A stretch of DNA of 64,000 bases, from the NCBI GenBank assembly GCA_003344405.1, contig NOWV01000179.1, positions 1 to 64,000 of the forward strand, in the 5' to 3' direction. The stretch's first letter is position 1; every line of letters begins with the position of its first letter. Position numbers and translations under genes: made by a program. Positions 12,380-24,978 of this stretch are shown piece after piece. Source of the stretch: Trichoplax sp. H2. Taxonomy: Eukaryota > Placozoa > Uniplacotomia > Trichoplacea. The notes under the pieces are model-generated. The model worked only from the letters and a program-made list of their open reading frames with translations, ran no database searches and had not been told where the DNA came from.

Positions 12380-12526
12380 ATGAGAAATAGGTTATGCTTG
12401 TGCGTTTACGCCAGTGGAGCGATTGTGCTTGGAATGGGCATTCAGTATGATTGGAGATTTCTCTATAATCTACCGACATACAGTGGTGTTGCTGGGAGAT
12501 GGAAATACATGACAACTTTGAATTTC
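12380..12526 (+). CDS. AIG1/ADTRP-like alternative first exon 1a
   Basis: Encodes 49 residues: Met, one membrane segment, a YDW motif, then GRWKYMTTLNF, ending at a GTAAGT donor in phase 0. This is the shape of exon 1 in AIG1/ADTRP hydrolases, where the Thr of the WKxxT motif (Thr45 here) is the proposed nucleophile. No matching exon 2 lies before exon 1b, so it probably splices to the shared exon 2 at 15379. The alternative is an orphan exon from a gene that lost its 3' part. It is about half identical to exon 1b. Confidence 0.7.
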
Positions 12527-13195
12527 GTAAGTTTCAACAGCTCAAGTTTCCTACCGCTAGTGATAGATTCCAACTCATTCATTCATTCATTCATTAACCT
12601 CCTAGTGAAGCAGTACCGCACTGCATTATTAATTCAATTCAATGGTCAATTAGGAGCAACCGCAAGTACAGTAGTAAGATTCATTCATGAATTATCACAA
12701 CTCTATTGCAAATGGAATAGAGCATTCTGAATATTTTGGCGGTGCTGTATAGTAGTATAGTTAGTATATTGTAAACGCTTACCAATTTCGATGGTAAGTT
12801 ATGAAATAAAAAAATGTATAATGACGTATCATTCATTCTCTTTTCATTTTCTACTAGTTAATTTTGAGATTTACAAGCGTTTACAATATGCTTACTCAAC
12901 CACATGATGATGACGTAAATTTCCTCTAAAAAAAAAATGGAAAGTGAAGTCAGGAACGGGGAGTAGCCTGTGTACAGTACAGTACTGTACACTGTACAGT
13001 GTACAGACTGTGCGACAGCTTCACCCGCTCTCCTCCCACCCCACCCCACCCCCCGGCGTACATAATATACTGTACTGTACAGTGGATACTGGGTAGTGTA
13101 CAGTATACACCAAACTCCACTGACTCAGTTCAGCATATTTAGCCTTATGACTTGTATCATAGCCGATCGATCTATAGAACAGGGAAGCAAGCACG
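12527..13195. other. non-coding between exons 1a and 1b
   Basis: Contains an ATTC tetranucleotide run near 12578-12598, further GTAC palindromes near 12970-13010 and 13070-13100, and a C/A-rich CCCACCCC stretch near 13035-13053. I searched for the AIG1 exon 2-5 signatures (a ...FP(I/V/F)G(M) end and an HTxV start) and found none. Confidence 0.5.
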
Positions 13196-13342
13196 ATGAG
13201 AAATAGTTTACTTTTATGCTTTTACGCCTTTATGGCAGTTGTGTTTGGAATTACGGCAAAGTATGATTGGGATAATCTCTGTGATATGCCGTCTCGCAGA
13301 GGATATGCTAAACGATGGAAGTATCTGACTGTATGGAATTTC
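13196..13342 (+). CDS. AIG1/ADTRP-like alternative first exon 1b
   Basis: Encodes 49 residues with the same plan as exon 1a: MRN start, hydrophobic segment, YDW, then KRWKYLTVWNF, with a GTAAGT donor in phase 0 and Thr at position 45. About 25 of 49 residues match exon 1a, and the conserved ones are those conserved across the family. The separation is therefore old and the exon looks to be under selection. No dedicated downstream exons were found before exon 1c. Splicing to 15379 keeps frame. Confidence 0.7.
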
Positions 13343-14281
13343 GTAAGTACCCGCGATACTGTAGGCAACTCGACAGCGTGCCAATCCTCAATTTGCCATG
13401 TTGATATCCGTGACAGTTCATTCCTTTTTTTATACTTCTTCTTTCCGCTTCCGGTATGCGGCTATCCATAAACTATCAATAAATCCTTGATCCATAAAGC
13501 TCCAAAGTTTGCTTTGTTACCTTATGCTAACATTCCCAATTGATCCCGAATTGAAAAAAACTGAAATGATGACAAGATTATTGCTCATGGCTCGATTGCT
13601 TGATACTACCACTTGTTGATTTGAATTGCTCAAGTTACCATTAAAGTGTACAATGTTAATTGACTGTGATGCGTATACACTACTGCGCAAGACTACTTTG
13701 ACGTCATCAATCCTCTCGATCCCATTTAGCATGGGTCATTCTTTCTTTCTTTTTAGTACTCCCACTACATCGTGCCCAAACAATACTGTACTCTATAGGG
13801 CACAGTAAGCGAGTATGGTCTAGTTGAGGCTGCACTAAGCCAAAATCGGACATCTACCTTGAACCATACTGTCTTGGTTGTCCTCATATCGAGCCACGTG
13901 GTATCGCCGGCAAGAGGTCACCCACACTGACATGACCCCTGTGCCTTGACCCAAACTATCCATTTTTGCGGGACCTGCAAATATGGCAGTCTGAATGGTT
14001 GGCACGGTACTATTGTACCGTCGAGTCGAGTCTTTCTCCTATCCACAAATAACTCCTTTGATGCATTTATTATTGGAATAATTTTATTAGAATCATTACT
14101 GCAATCCTTTAACCCAAAGTATCTTGATATCAATTGAATTGATTGAGAATCACCGAAGCTTGTTGATAATCTTTGACCTCCGTACCGAACCTTCTTGGTG
14201 TTTTAGCCGGTATCGAGTTACTTCCAAGTAGATTAAGAATCATTTAGTGGACAGTGAAGCCTGATTGAATAATCGATTGTA
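13343..14281. other. non-coding between exons 1b and 1c
   Basis: About 0.94 kb, moderately AT-rich, with a few short open frames but no AIG1-type exon signature. Nothing else recognisable. Confidence 0.45.
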
Positions 14282-16576
14282 ATGGAGAGAGTAGTTTGGT
14301 TTTTATTATATCTAGTCTTTGCAAGTGTATACGCTTATTCGTCGTATTCTTCTCGTGCATTTATGGCGGATCTGCCTATCGCTAAAGGATATGGTGGCTT
14401 GTACAAATTTTTAACTTCATGGAATTTGGTAGGTTGTGCATCAATGCAGTACAGGACAGTATAGCCTATCTTGGCAATAGATTATATAGTGGAAATGCGT
14501 TTGTAAATTACTCGACTGTACTGTATAAACAGTTCAAGAACCAACGTCATTATGCCTGCATGCCTGGGGTGCTAGTGCTACGTAGGCTCTATTACAATTT
14601 CATTGATGATGGATTGTTATTTTTACGGCCACATGCACTGATGGAAGACAACCAATCACCCCAACCAATACCATCAAGGAGTTGATTTGTATGGAGATAG
14701 ACTAATATTTTGATTGACACCAAATGATAGGAGATAAAGATTAGATTAGCATCGAGTTTAAAATGATCTTGATCTATTTTTGATACGTTGCTAAAAGCTA
14801 GAATGAGCTGCAATATCGAGTATAGGATATGCGGATATCAATTGACTTGGATTACAAATGACAATGCGTAGTCATCATTCATAACTGGATTGACGTACTA
14901 TTGCACTTTCTATTCACCTCTGTCAATTTTCCTGTAGTAGTATTTGCAATTACTGTATCTGATACTATGACAGTTGAAACCAAACAGGGTAAAAATCCGA
15001 TTATATCAAATTCACTGTCCAATATTAACATATGCGATTATGGACGATTATTATCCACGTTAGATGCATCGTTGTCTTACAAGTAAGGTACAGAATGATT
15101 CATTCGCTTGTAATTAATACCAACCTAAGGTAACGCACTCAGAGTTCGATAATACATTGAAATGGTACAGTAAATTTGAGATAGAAGATAATGGCTTGAT
15201 TGCATTCTGTCCTAATCAGGATCAAAGGACAACGTCAATTATTATTAAATCATGGCAACAAGTCATTAGGATAATAATAATAAAATGGCACCTTGCTAGA
15301 GGAGTATTTGCATTCTTGCAAACTTCTAACATTATAATTATTCCATTGTATGTCTAAGCATGTTCTTTTCTTCTTTAGCATTTACAGACACTGTATTACT
15401 ATTATGCCCTGCTGGCTACTATGTACGTGCTCATCAGTAAAGCTGAAAGAAGTATTTTATTAACAATAAGAGATTATATATTTGGTGCTCTGGTTTTTCC
15501 GATTGGCATGGTAATTTCTTTTAAATACAACCAATTGTAATGCTATATACATCGTAGTTCTTGCCAATAAATAAATAGCGTATAGATTTATTAAAGTACT
15601 AAAAATTGCCTTAGTACTTTATTTCATATACGTGTATACGAAGTAATTCATGATCTGTAGTTTCACAAGTCTGGACGTAATTGAAATGCTTATTTTCTGT
15701 TATATCTTGGATAGTACGTTGGAGTGATATTTTGGGCCATGTATAACTTCGACCGTGAAGTAATTTATCCTCGGTCATTGGATCAATATGTTCCAGTGGT
15801 GATCAATCATGTCTGGGTAAAATAATCGACACAAATACTGAGATTTTAATGTTACAGTTACAGTATTAATGTTCGATTATATCGTATGTGATATAGTGAC
15901 ATTCTTAACGCTACATACCTTTCAACCTGTGAGATTTCTTAGAAAATAAATGTATTCGACTTTGCTTAGTGTTTGGCGTTAGTATAGATTAGTAGTTTTA
16001 TTTTATTTTCGATACATGTGAGTAAAGTGTGATAGATCAATTGTGATACTTATTGAGTTTATTTGCTTACATATAGCATACTGCTGTGTTAGTATTCCCT
16101 ATAATTGAATCACTGCTTGTAAGACATGACAAGTTTCCAAGTCGTTCAAAAGGTTATGTAGGATTATTCATATTCAAGCTATTTTATTTGATATGGTGAG
16201 TATGCCTTTTGCTACTATTGTGCAACGTATAGATGTAGTTATAAATAGAACGTCTTATGTTGGATAGGGTTTTCTATATTGGATTATATCATAATCTATG
16301 GATATATCCGTTTATGCGAGTGATGAACAACACTCAATTTACAATATTTATACTGGTGTCAATTATTATCGATGCTGCTTGTTTCGAGGTTGGATACCGT
16401 CTAAATAGGGTAAAGAATCCTGGCAATGAAGGTAGGACTCGTTACTGCAGTACTAGTAAACATCAAGTGTCATGAGCGTCTTATAGTTATAAAGTTAAAA
16501 TTGTGTCCGTTAACAATATAATTTATCATCTTCATAAATAACAGGATCCACTGCAGAAAAGGTTAAGGGACAATAA
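14282..16576 (+). CDS. AIG1/ADTRP-family transmembrane hydrolase, gene A (shared body, using exon 1c)
   Basis: Exons: 14282-14428 (1c), 15379-15510, 15715-15816, 16077-16195, 16268-16431, 16545-16576, giving 231 residues, the usual size for AIG1/ADTRP. The family comprises multi-pass membrane hydrolases of fatty-acid esters of hydroxy fatty acids (FAHFAs) that use a Thr/His pair. Here Thr45 lies in YKFLTSWNL and His128 begins exon 4 (HTAVLVFP). Other family marks are ALVFPIGM, FWAMYNFDREVIYP, FPSRSKGY and LYHNLWIYPF. The Trp of the WKxLT motif is Tyr in exon 1c, unlike in 1a and 1b. Exons 1a and 1b join exon 2 in the same phase. A possible poly(A) signal AATAAA lies at 16711. The 3'-terminal exon is only about 10 codons and ends GSTAEKVKGQ. 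Confidence 0.87.
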
Positions 16577-17686
16577 CACCTTGCGATCAAGTACGATTTA
16601 GCATCCGGTATTGGCCGCAAGAATGATCCATTCTCACCCATTGAGCATATGACTATGTTAAATTATATGTAATTGATGATGACAGTGACTGTGTTAATAG
16701 ATAATTTTATAATAAAAGTTAACTAAATTTACTATAAAGGCAATGAACAAATTGTTTTATTACATGAATATTCTGAAAGTTTCAAACTTATTATCACCAT
16801 GTATTATTTAGATGCATTTTATCAAACTTACTATTGTCAGGTCCATTCTTGATTGAATTTTGTCAAATCGCCATTACATCCATTTGTTCAGTGTACGTAG
16901 AATAGCTAGGCTCTTGCTTATTTAGATTATTCCATCATGACAATTACGTCATGTGTCAAGAGTAGCTCAGTACATACAAAAACATTCAAGGCTATTTCTT
17001 AACCAACAACATAATTCGTATTTATTGGATACATTCTTGTAATAACCTTGATAGTGGAATAGGTCAATTTGTAATGCCAGCGCTTTCAATTCTACGATGG
17101 GATGATTGACATCATCAGCGAATCGTGTAATTATAGCATTTTAGACAGGTATATTTGTCATGGCTTTTTGATAAAGTTTCGCTATGCATAATATTCATGG
17201 GCTTGTAAACGTTTATCATGTACGCATAAATTAATAAAATCAGTAAAAATAAACCTAGGTGTACGCGAATTATGAACGTATATGAAAGCCACAATTTCCG
17301 TGCTTATTAGTGGGAAATATTTACTAGGAGTAATTTCATCCCTAATCATTGTCGGAATTCTGAATGTCTGTATGTCCGTATTAAGTTTCTACAATAGACA
17401 GCCATTAGAGTGACGATTGGACAGCTGTAGAGTGTTTGTAAGCTAGTGAGTAAAGGGTTAGAAAACGTAGCTCTACTTTTACATCTCCAACTTCTGCAAG
17501 TAGTACTAAGCATTTTATAAGTTGTTGTCGACTTTATTGAATAAATCGACACTCCAATTCTACATTATAGGCAAACTAATTTACTTATCATTTATTTGTA
17601 GGGAATAAGCAGTTGTTATAGCCTCAAATATTCGTCTTGTACGCACATTTATTCACCTATCTTACTACATAAATCAAATTGAAACG
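16577..17686. other. intergenic between AIG1-like genes A and B
   Basis: 3' flank of gene A, then about 1 kb of AT-rich sequence. Short open frames on the minus strand look random. No exon was seen. Confidence 0.45.
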
Positions 17687-19601
17687 ATGGCAAACCCTAA
17701 CTCTCAATCGCCACTGTTATTTCATCTGATTTGTTTCACTCTATATTTTGGTGCTTTATTGTATGATATGCTATTTCTTCCTACCTTTGGACTCCGAAAG
17801 ATTTATGGGCACAGGTGGAAATTTTTAACAATTTGGTGTTTGGTAAGGTTACATTAAATTTTTGATGTATATAGGTACTTTTAAACTGTATCATAATAAC
17901 GTGTAACATTTCGACAGCATAAGAACGATTGAAGTTTGCTAGTGTGATATTATGGTTATAATGAAAATAATCTGCATCGCTCGCCATAACGGGTCGCTGC
18001 ATTATCGTACGTCGTATTTTTGGATGTATTTTTGACGATATGATATAATGAGTCGATGCAAGAGTCACGCTTTATCCTGGAAGAAGCTGATGATCTCCAT
18101 TAGTACCTCAATCAATTCAATCAAAAGCAGATTACTGTTCAGTATTTTTGTATATTGTTGCAAACATAGAATTACATGTTGTACATCAATTAAAATTTTA
18201 ATTGCATAAGCAGAATCTATTGTTACTTAAGAAACGCTTCAATATTCTCCACTACGATAAGTCGAATGTAAAATCTGTCATTTTTGGTAGCAGGGAAAGT
18301 AATTTTTTATCCTGCACTGCTTCTAAATTAGGTAGAATAATCCTGATTGCCGTTACTACGCTAAAATTGAGCACTTTATTGTTTCTAGTTGATCCAAATA
18401 CTGTATAACTTCATCGCTGTCCTGTCCGCTGTCACCCCAATATTGACGAACAGGGTGAAATCCTTGAAAGACTTTTTATTTGCTTCACTGGCATTCCCTT
18501 TCGGAATGGTAAGTGTGACTTATTTTAAGTCTTAATTTATAATTGCTTTTATCACATTTTGTGTAGCTATTTACGTAGACTACTAGATATGCTTTCGGTA
18601 GATACAATCTTTACGAGTATATGCATTAGCAAATCTTATCTGAAAATCAGAATATAAGAATAGCTACGATCATGATATTTGTATCTATAATCTCTCCTTT
18701 ATATCATCAAAGCTCGGATTATGTAGAAAGAGTTGTACGATTATCATTGCTACATGTTGTAGGATTACAGTATACAGACTCCAGAAATTTTAGCTGTTAC
18801 GTACGTTTCTCAAACAGTTATAAGATATTCTACGGTATGCATAGGAGCTGGTGATGGAATTATGATAAACACCATAAATAAAAATGAAATATAAAATATG
18901 TGTAGTCATCTACTTTAATCATCTACTAGCAGAAAATTGCAACTAAGAAGCTTTTAAATAATTACAATTCTAGCTCGTTTCGTCCATGTTTTGGATATTA
19001 TACTGCTTGGAACCAGACTTCGTTTATCCTTTGGCTGAGAGAAAAATTGTCCCTGTAGCGTTGAATCATATTTGGGTAAGAATAATTTGAGTATACTCTG
19101 TAATCATTCGTATATAAGATATACCTCTGATACTCGAAAAATATCCATACAATTTCACTAATGAATATTTTATATTTAATAGCATACCTTAGTATTTATT
19201 AGTCCTATGCTCGATGTACTACTTTATGAGCATAAATATCCTTCAAGGATCTATGGGCACTTTTGCTTAGCAACTTTTGCATTACTCTATATTGGATGGT
19301 GAGCAATTATCAAATGTGATATAGGTTTTTATAACCTCAATGCATTTTAAATGATGCCATTATTCAATAGTCTAAGGTTTTAACATCAGCTTTTATATTT
19401 TATATTTACAGCATCTTTTGGATAGCTCATGTTGCTAAAGTATGGATATACGGAGTATTAGAGACTATGTCTGCGCCAATGGTCGTTGTTTTTTGTTTAG
19501 TGCTCGTTTTAGTAACGATTCTATTATATGAATTTGGATACTGGCTGGAACGAAGGAAGAAACGGGTATTGGTAGTCTTTACGACATGTCATCAGTATTA
19601 A
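17687..19601 (+). CDS. AIG1/ADTRP-family transmembrane hydrolase, gene B
   Basis: Exons: 17687-17842, 18389-18508, 18974-19075, 19183-19298, 19412-19601, giving 227 residues. Intron positions and phases (0,0,0,2) are identical to gene A. Conserved parts: HRWKFLTIWCL with Thr48; a LASLAFPFGM exon 2 end; FWILYCLEPDFVYP; NHIW|HTLVFISP with His127; KYPSR; and a last membrane segment followed by a basic tail (YWLERRKKR). The catalytic Thr/His pair of the FAHFA hydrolase family is intact. The 3' end is slightly uncertain. Reading on gives a stop at 19601, but a donor at CGG|GTATTG and an acceptor before 19747 would give an alternative short basic tail. It lies in tandem on the same strand as genes A and C, probably by old local duplication. 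Confidence 0.88.
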
Positions 19602-22600
19602 TAATACAATTAATGTAGATACCTATGGTTAAGTAGTTTTTCATAGCAAAATATAGCGAAAATTATTGGTCATTTTCGAGTAATTGAGCATCGTCATCAC
19701 TACAAATTATATGATCTTGAATAGTTTTATTTTTTATATGATTACAGACGCTAAAGTTAAATTAGTTAGCAAATATTTCTTAAGAAAAACTTATGGTCTA
19801 TGATGGATTGTAAAGACACTCAGGAATGAAGTTTACAGAGAATCGCTTTGATAACGTTGAATACTTCAAAAATTTGAGATTTTAGTCCTAAAGTGATAGT
19901 AATTCAAATCGATTAGATCGTTTCAGGCATCCCCTGCGAATCTAATATACTAACCGTCTGCAATTTCTGACTCGCAAACAAACTTTAAATTTATCAGGAA
20001 GAGGCTACTGAGTTTGAGCCTCAAGAGTCAAGATATGATTTAATTTGTTATTGAATTAACTAGATATTTCAGTTTTAAAGAAACTAGGATCCTAAGACAT
20101 TGAACATGATTAAGTTCAAATCTTTGGTACTAATAAAATAATCTATCGTCGTTTACTATTGATAATTAATTATCATCAAAGAATATCCAGCTAGTGTATT
20201 CATACTGAATGCTATCTTTAGGTTCCTATTCCAGATATCCATCTATTTGCTCCAATATATTATTGGGAGAAAAAATAGTATTCTGCATTTTGTTTTACGA
20301 AATTTAAGATCAGATAATTTTGTATATCCTTTACGTAACGTATAGCAAGTTATTTATTGTATAGTATAGTTATCTCAACGTGTTGGTTACTCTTCAGTAT
20401 TTTATGATATAATATGGTTGAAGTTAAATTAAATATTAACTACAAAAATAAAGGTGAAATAACATTTATTAAAATTAACATTAAATTTCTGTTTAAATTT
20501 TTGAGGCAGTGAATGATTTATGACAGCAAACATGAATGAACGTGATTAGATCTAGTCACTGCGGTATTTTACTAATCTGTCAATTGAAATCACAACGACA
20601 GCATATCAATTATTGCATAGCATTATCTTAATACCACAGTGCATGTACGATATTTCTGCAAAGTAACACACTCTGAGAGTATAATTTCGATATTTATAGC
20701 ACTAAGTTTTAACATCGTGCACGGTGGTAATTTATACTACCTCATTTATAGTAACACACTTGCAAATCTGACGGTTTACAAAATGTCTGGTATCTATTTA
20801 CATACTTTATAACCTTCCACTATAAGTGCTGTAGATTCGCTTTTTACAACATTAGATCAAAATATTACAACTATAATTAGTGAAGCCATGCTAGTTTTTA
20901 ACATTTTAACATTAACAATACGTGCAACAGTAGACTCAACGTATTACGTTTTGTTAGCCTCTGCTACTATGTTGTCACAACGTCGTTTGCAACAATCGGA
21001 TTCCCGTTCCACACTTATCCTACTCTCCTCTGTCCTACCGTAAAACTGCCACCAGGCGTCACTACTCGCTCTACTTCAGCGAAGGACCTCAGTCAACAGT
21101 AAAGGCGGACTAGAAGCGTCTGGATAAATTTACTAAACTAACTTTATTAGGTCTCCGTATTTTCCTCCTCTCTAGCGAGGTAAATTACAACCTCTTATAT
21201 ACTTGTATCAAATCTACACCTTTTCCACCTGTTAATTATTCTTATGCATAACTTAGTCTTTTCTATAACTTTGTAATCCTATTAATTAGTATCGAAAAAA
21301 TATGTGATAATTGATATTATTATGCACTAATAATATTATAGCGCCAATTAACAATTTAAGATCTAACAGATTCCCTACAAGTGTGACAACCGCCATTTTG
21401 GTTATTACACGTCATTGGCATATTAAGTATCTTACTTCTACACATTTGTTAATGGAAGTCCATTAACGATTGAATCTCACAATATTAATAGATCATAATA
21501 TTTATGATTATCTAATCGTAACCGTCTATTTCTTCTTCAATAACATTATCACATAATATCTTAAACCGTAACATATGTACAAAAGCAATTTGGATATGGC
21601 CAAGTTAGGACTTAATTGGATAACATAGCATACATGTGATCATATGCTTAGCTTATGAAAGTAATTTAGCTGATTTGGCTTTCTTTTTGTACGATAAATT
21701 AGACATACATAAGCATTCATTATTAATGATTAAAATAGTCCATATTCAAATACCACTATGTAGTGGAATAATGGTTACTGAACATTTTTACGTCAAAAGA
21801 CAAGATTAGACGATCAGAAATCTACTACATGTTAGAATATTAAGCTTATGTAGGTAATAAATCGCTGTATAATTAATTTAGAATAATAATTATAGCTCAA
21901 AGAATATATGCTCTTATATTTACAAAAATTCATTACAGTATTAGTTACCGCTTCCTACCTCCATGCTGTGATGAATGCCTAATAGAATCAACATACTATA
22001 GCACATAGTCGACGTTTTAATGCGCACAGCAATAAGCTAACTGTAGCACCCCAATTATAAACTAATTGCCTGGGTGCAAATTCATAGGTAGCACATTTTG
22101 TTCATTTTATCCCAAGTAATTGTAAACTGTCCAACAATTTGAGTATACGTATGCTATTGGTAAGGGTAATTTCTCATAACGTACAAGTAACAGTAAAATT
22201 AGTAAGGATACTCGCGTATAGTAGCTTACGGATAGACATCTATACCCGTATGGTATCACGAGATTCAAACAATATAATGATCCATGCGAAAATATGTGAG
22301 AAAATTATTGGGGCATGGAGAAGTCTATGATTGGATATCATGAATAAAATCACACCATAGCTGCTATAGCTTAAAAAAAGTGATCTATTACTTATTAATT
22401 AATAATCTAAAAGTATGCATTATAATTATTAAAGTTTGTAAGAATGTATTGTATATATGCCATACGCAGGAAAATAAAACTGTAAACATTACTAAATTAT
22501 ATTTACAAAACATGATTTGCTTTCAGTTAATGCTGACAATGTTAGAAAATTTATAAAGCTAACGATAGGTTAAAGCATATCTATTCTACCAAATATTTTT

Positions 22601-23256
22601 ATGGTAATAAAGTAGCTAGATTGATTCGTTGCTGTAAATACTAGATGTAAGTGGGGCTATCGACACTATGTAATTAAACTAAATTAATACTGTAGCCTCG
22701 AGTTCGTAGAGGCTATTATCGCGATGGACTATGGATCAAAGTACATGTTTACTGCACTAATAATATTTACTGTTGCATCATGTGTATGATTTAATGTTAT
22801 TATACTATTCATAAGGGCAAACTTTGAATAACACAGCTATTGAATGAAACGATAAGCAACATAGTAGGCTAATTAAATATTTAATAACCATGAGTAAAAA
22901 CAGATAGCTTAATCATCAATAATAATAGTTAACCTTTCTCGGTCAAATGAGGATTGTAGGGTGTGATGCTTGCATATTATATTTTATTATACAGTTAAAG
23001 GCGGTTAATTATAATATATGCATACGTTTGTATTATTTACAGGCTGCAGAGTAGCGAATATCTATTTATTATTGGTAATAACTTTGATACGAAACCTTAA
23101 ATACTATTAAATATCTTACCTATGGTACAAAAATAATATCTATTGGCGGTATTACCAAAGTATATACTGTTGAAGATCTTTTCTATCGTCTAGGACGACG
23201 AACGAAACATTTTTTCCTTAATCGATAATCAATATTAGGAGGCTACTAAACCAGAA
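19602..23256. other. intergenic between AIG1-like genes B and C
   Basis: About 3.7 kb with no exon-like sequence. Most is AT-rich with dense stops in all frames. A less AT-rich patch at about 20940-21190 stands out and is reported separately. Confidence 0.45.
20940..21190. other. patch of unusual base composition
   Basis: A roughly 250-bp patch visibly richer in G and C than the flanks, with no open frame worth calling. It could be a decayed mobile-element fragment or a distal regulatory element. I see no terminal repeats or target-site duplications to decide. Confidence 0.3.
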
Positions 23257-24978
23257 ATGAGTCTATTATCATTATCCTTCCACTCAACTTTATTGTTCCT
23301 GTATACTTATGCAACATGGTACGATCTCAACTTTATACCCCTATTAGGAGTTAAGAAAATGTATGCAGGCAGATGGAAATACTTGACTCAATGGTGCATG
23401 GTAATAAAGTTAGCTTCTCTTTATAAACTAAGTAAATGGACGCAATCCATTCGATTACATGCGTAGTAATTTGATTTAAACTGATCAGAGAAGGATGATC
23501 TACCTTAACAATAATTCTTTAAATATGATGACGTTTCGGCATTAAAATATAATTTTTTAATATCGATTTAAGATCTAACTTGGATAAAAGTGCAACTTGT
23601 TTAGGCTGTAGCTTATTTGGTCTAAAACTTCTTGATTATCATATTGTAGGTCATACAACTAAACTATCAAGCTCTCTGCGTTATAAGTTATCTCTATTCG
23701 AACAGCAAGAATATCACTAAATTCAAGAAAATAAGAGAGTATGTATTTTCCGTTCTGGCTTTCCCTGTCAGCATTGTAAGTCAATGACATTTTATTACTA
23801 CTTGAGAGCTGAAAGAATAAGGTTTTACTACTATCTTAATTGATTGTCAATTTACTACAATGACCTAACTGGGTAGTTAGCATACTAGGCAACAGCATAA
23901 GCTAGGGTATTCAAGCAGTAGCACATTATAACTTAAAAGTAGTGGTTAAGAGTCCAAGTGTTGATAGCTTCGTACCAATAGATCTGCTTTTATATGATAC
24001 TTAAAAAAATAGTTTTAAGGCTCCATCAAATCAGAAGGTGAAAAGTTATTAACTTCGATACTTTAGATTTAGTTATGATCAACCTATCTGTATCCATTTC
24101 AGTATAATATAAAAGTACCTTGAGCTTAATACTTTAACTTAATTTTTTCAACGCTATTTTTAACACAGATCATATTATAGCTCTACAAACATACATCTAC
24201 ACGTATATATTATAATCGATTGATTGTAGAGGTAAATATATGACAGTACTGAACTATTATTGTACTCGAATATGTAGCTATTGCATTCTCTTATAGAGTA
24301 TTTTAAAGCTGCTGATAATTCATATTAGCAAATTATATGTTAAAAATTTAATTTGCTCTGTGACTTATTTTGTAGATAGTGACTGCTACCTTTTGGATTT
24401 TATATATAAAAAACCCGAATAACGTCCGAGAAAAAATGTACGAAAATATTATACCACCTCACATTAATCATTTATTTGTAAGTATGAATGATTATAGTAG
24501 ATAAAATTATTTTATTTTCTGTTACCCTTGCATTAATTACGCATAATATTTCATAATTGTTAGCATACCGTCATCGCTATTGCCAATATTCTCGATTTAT
24601 CAATGCACCACCACGATTATCCTGTAAGAAGAAACAGCTATGTTGGGATGGCTTTGTTTTCGCTATCATTTATAACCTGGTTAGTGCTGAAGACTTTAGT
24701 CGTAATAATATATATATCTATACGAGTATGATATCTACTTGGTGTCATCTACAAATCGCAATACAATATATACATCTACCATCTATTTCTGTAGGACAAT
24801 ATGGATCAAATATAGAGCTAATATTTGGGCCTATAAAATATTGCATAAGATCCCGACACCAATTTTACCAGCTTTCTTTATGAGCTTTCTTTTTATGCAT
24901 TTCGGGCTCTACGAATTTGAATTATGGGTAAAATCAAAGCAGACAGCAACTAATAAGCTGAAAAATAAAATGAACTAG
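23257..24978 (+). CDS. AIG1/ADTRP-family transmembrane hydrolase, gene C
   Basis: Exons: 23257-23400, 23650-23775, 24376-24477, 24564-24679, 24795-24978, giving 223 residues with the same intron phases (0,0,0,2) as genes A and B. Family marks: GRWKYLTQWCM (Thr44), SVLAFPVSI, TATFWILYIKNP, HINHLF|HTVIAIAN (His125) and DYPVRRNSY. A last hydrophobic segment is followed by a Lys-rich tail (KSKQTATNKLKNKMN), which could be an ER-type cytosolic signal. Thr and His of the proposed active site are kept. The DREMIYP-like segment is diverged (NPNNVREKMYE), so substrate preference may differ. It is the most diverged of the three tandem genes. Confidence 0.88.

Noticed and set aside
17781-18068. 95-residue minus-strand frame
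   Set aside because: Overlaps exon 1 and intron 1 of AIG1-like gene B, with no family resemblance or splice logic.
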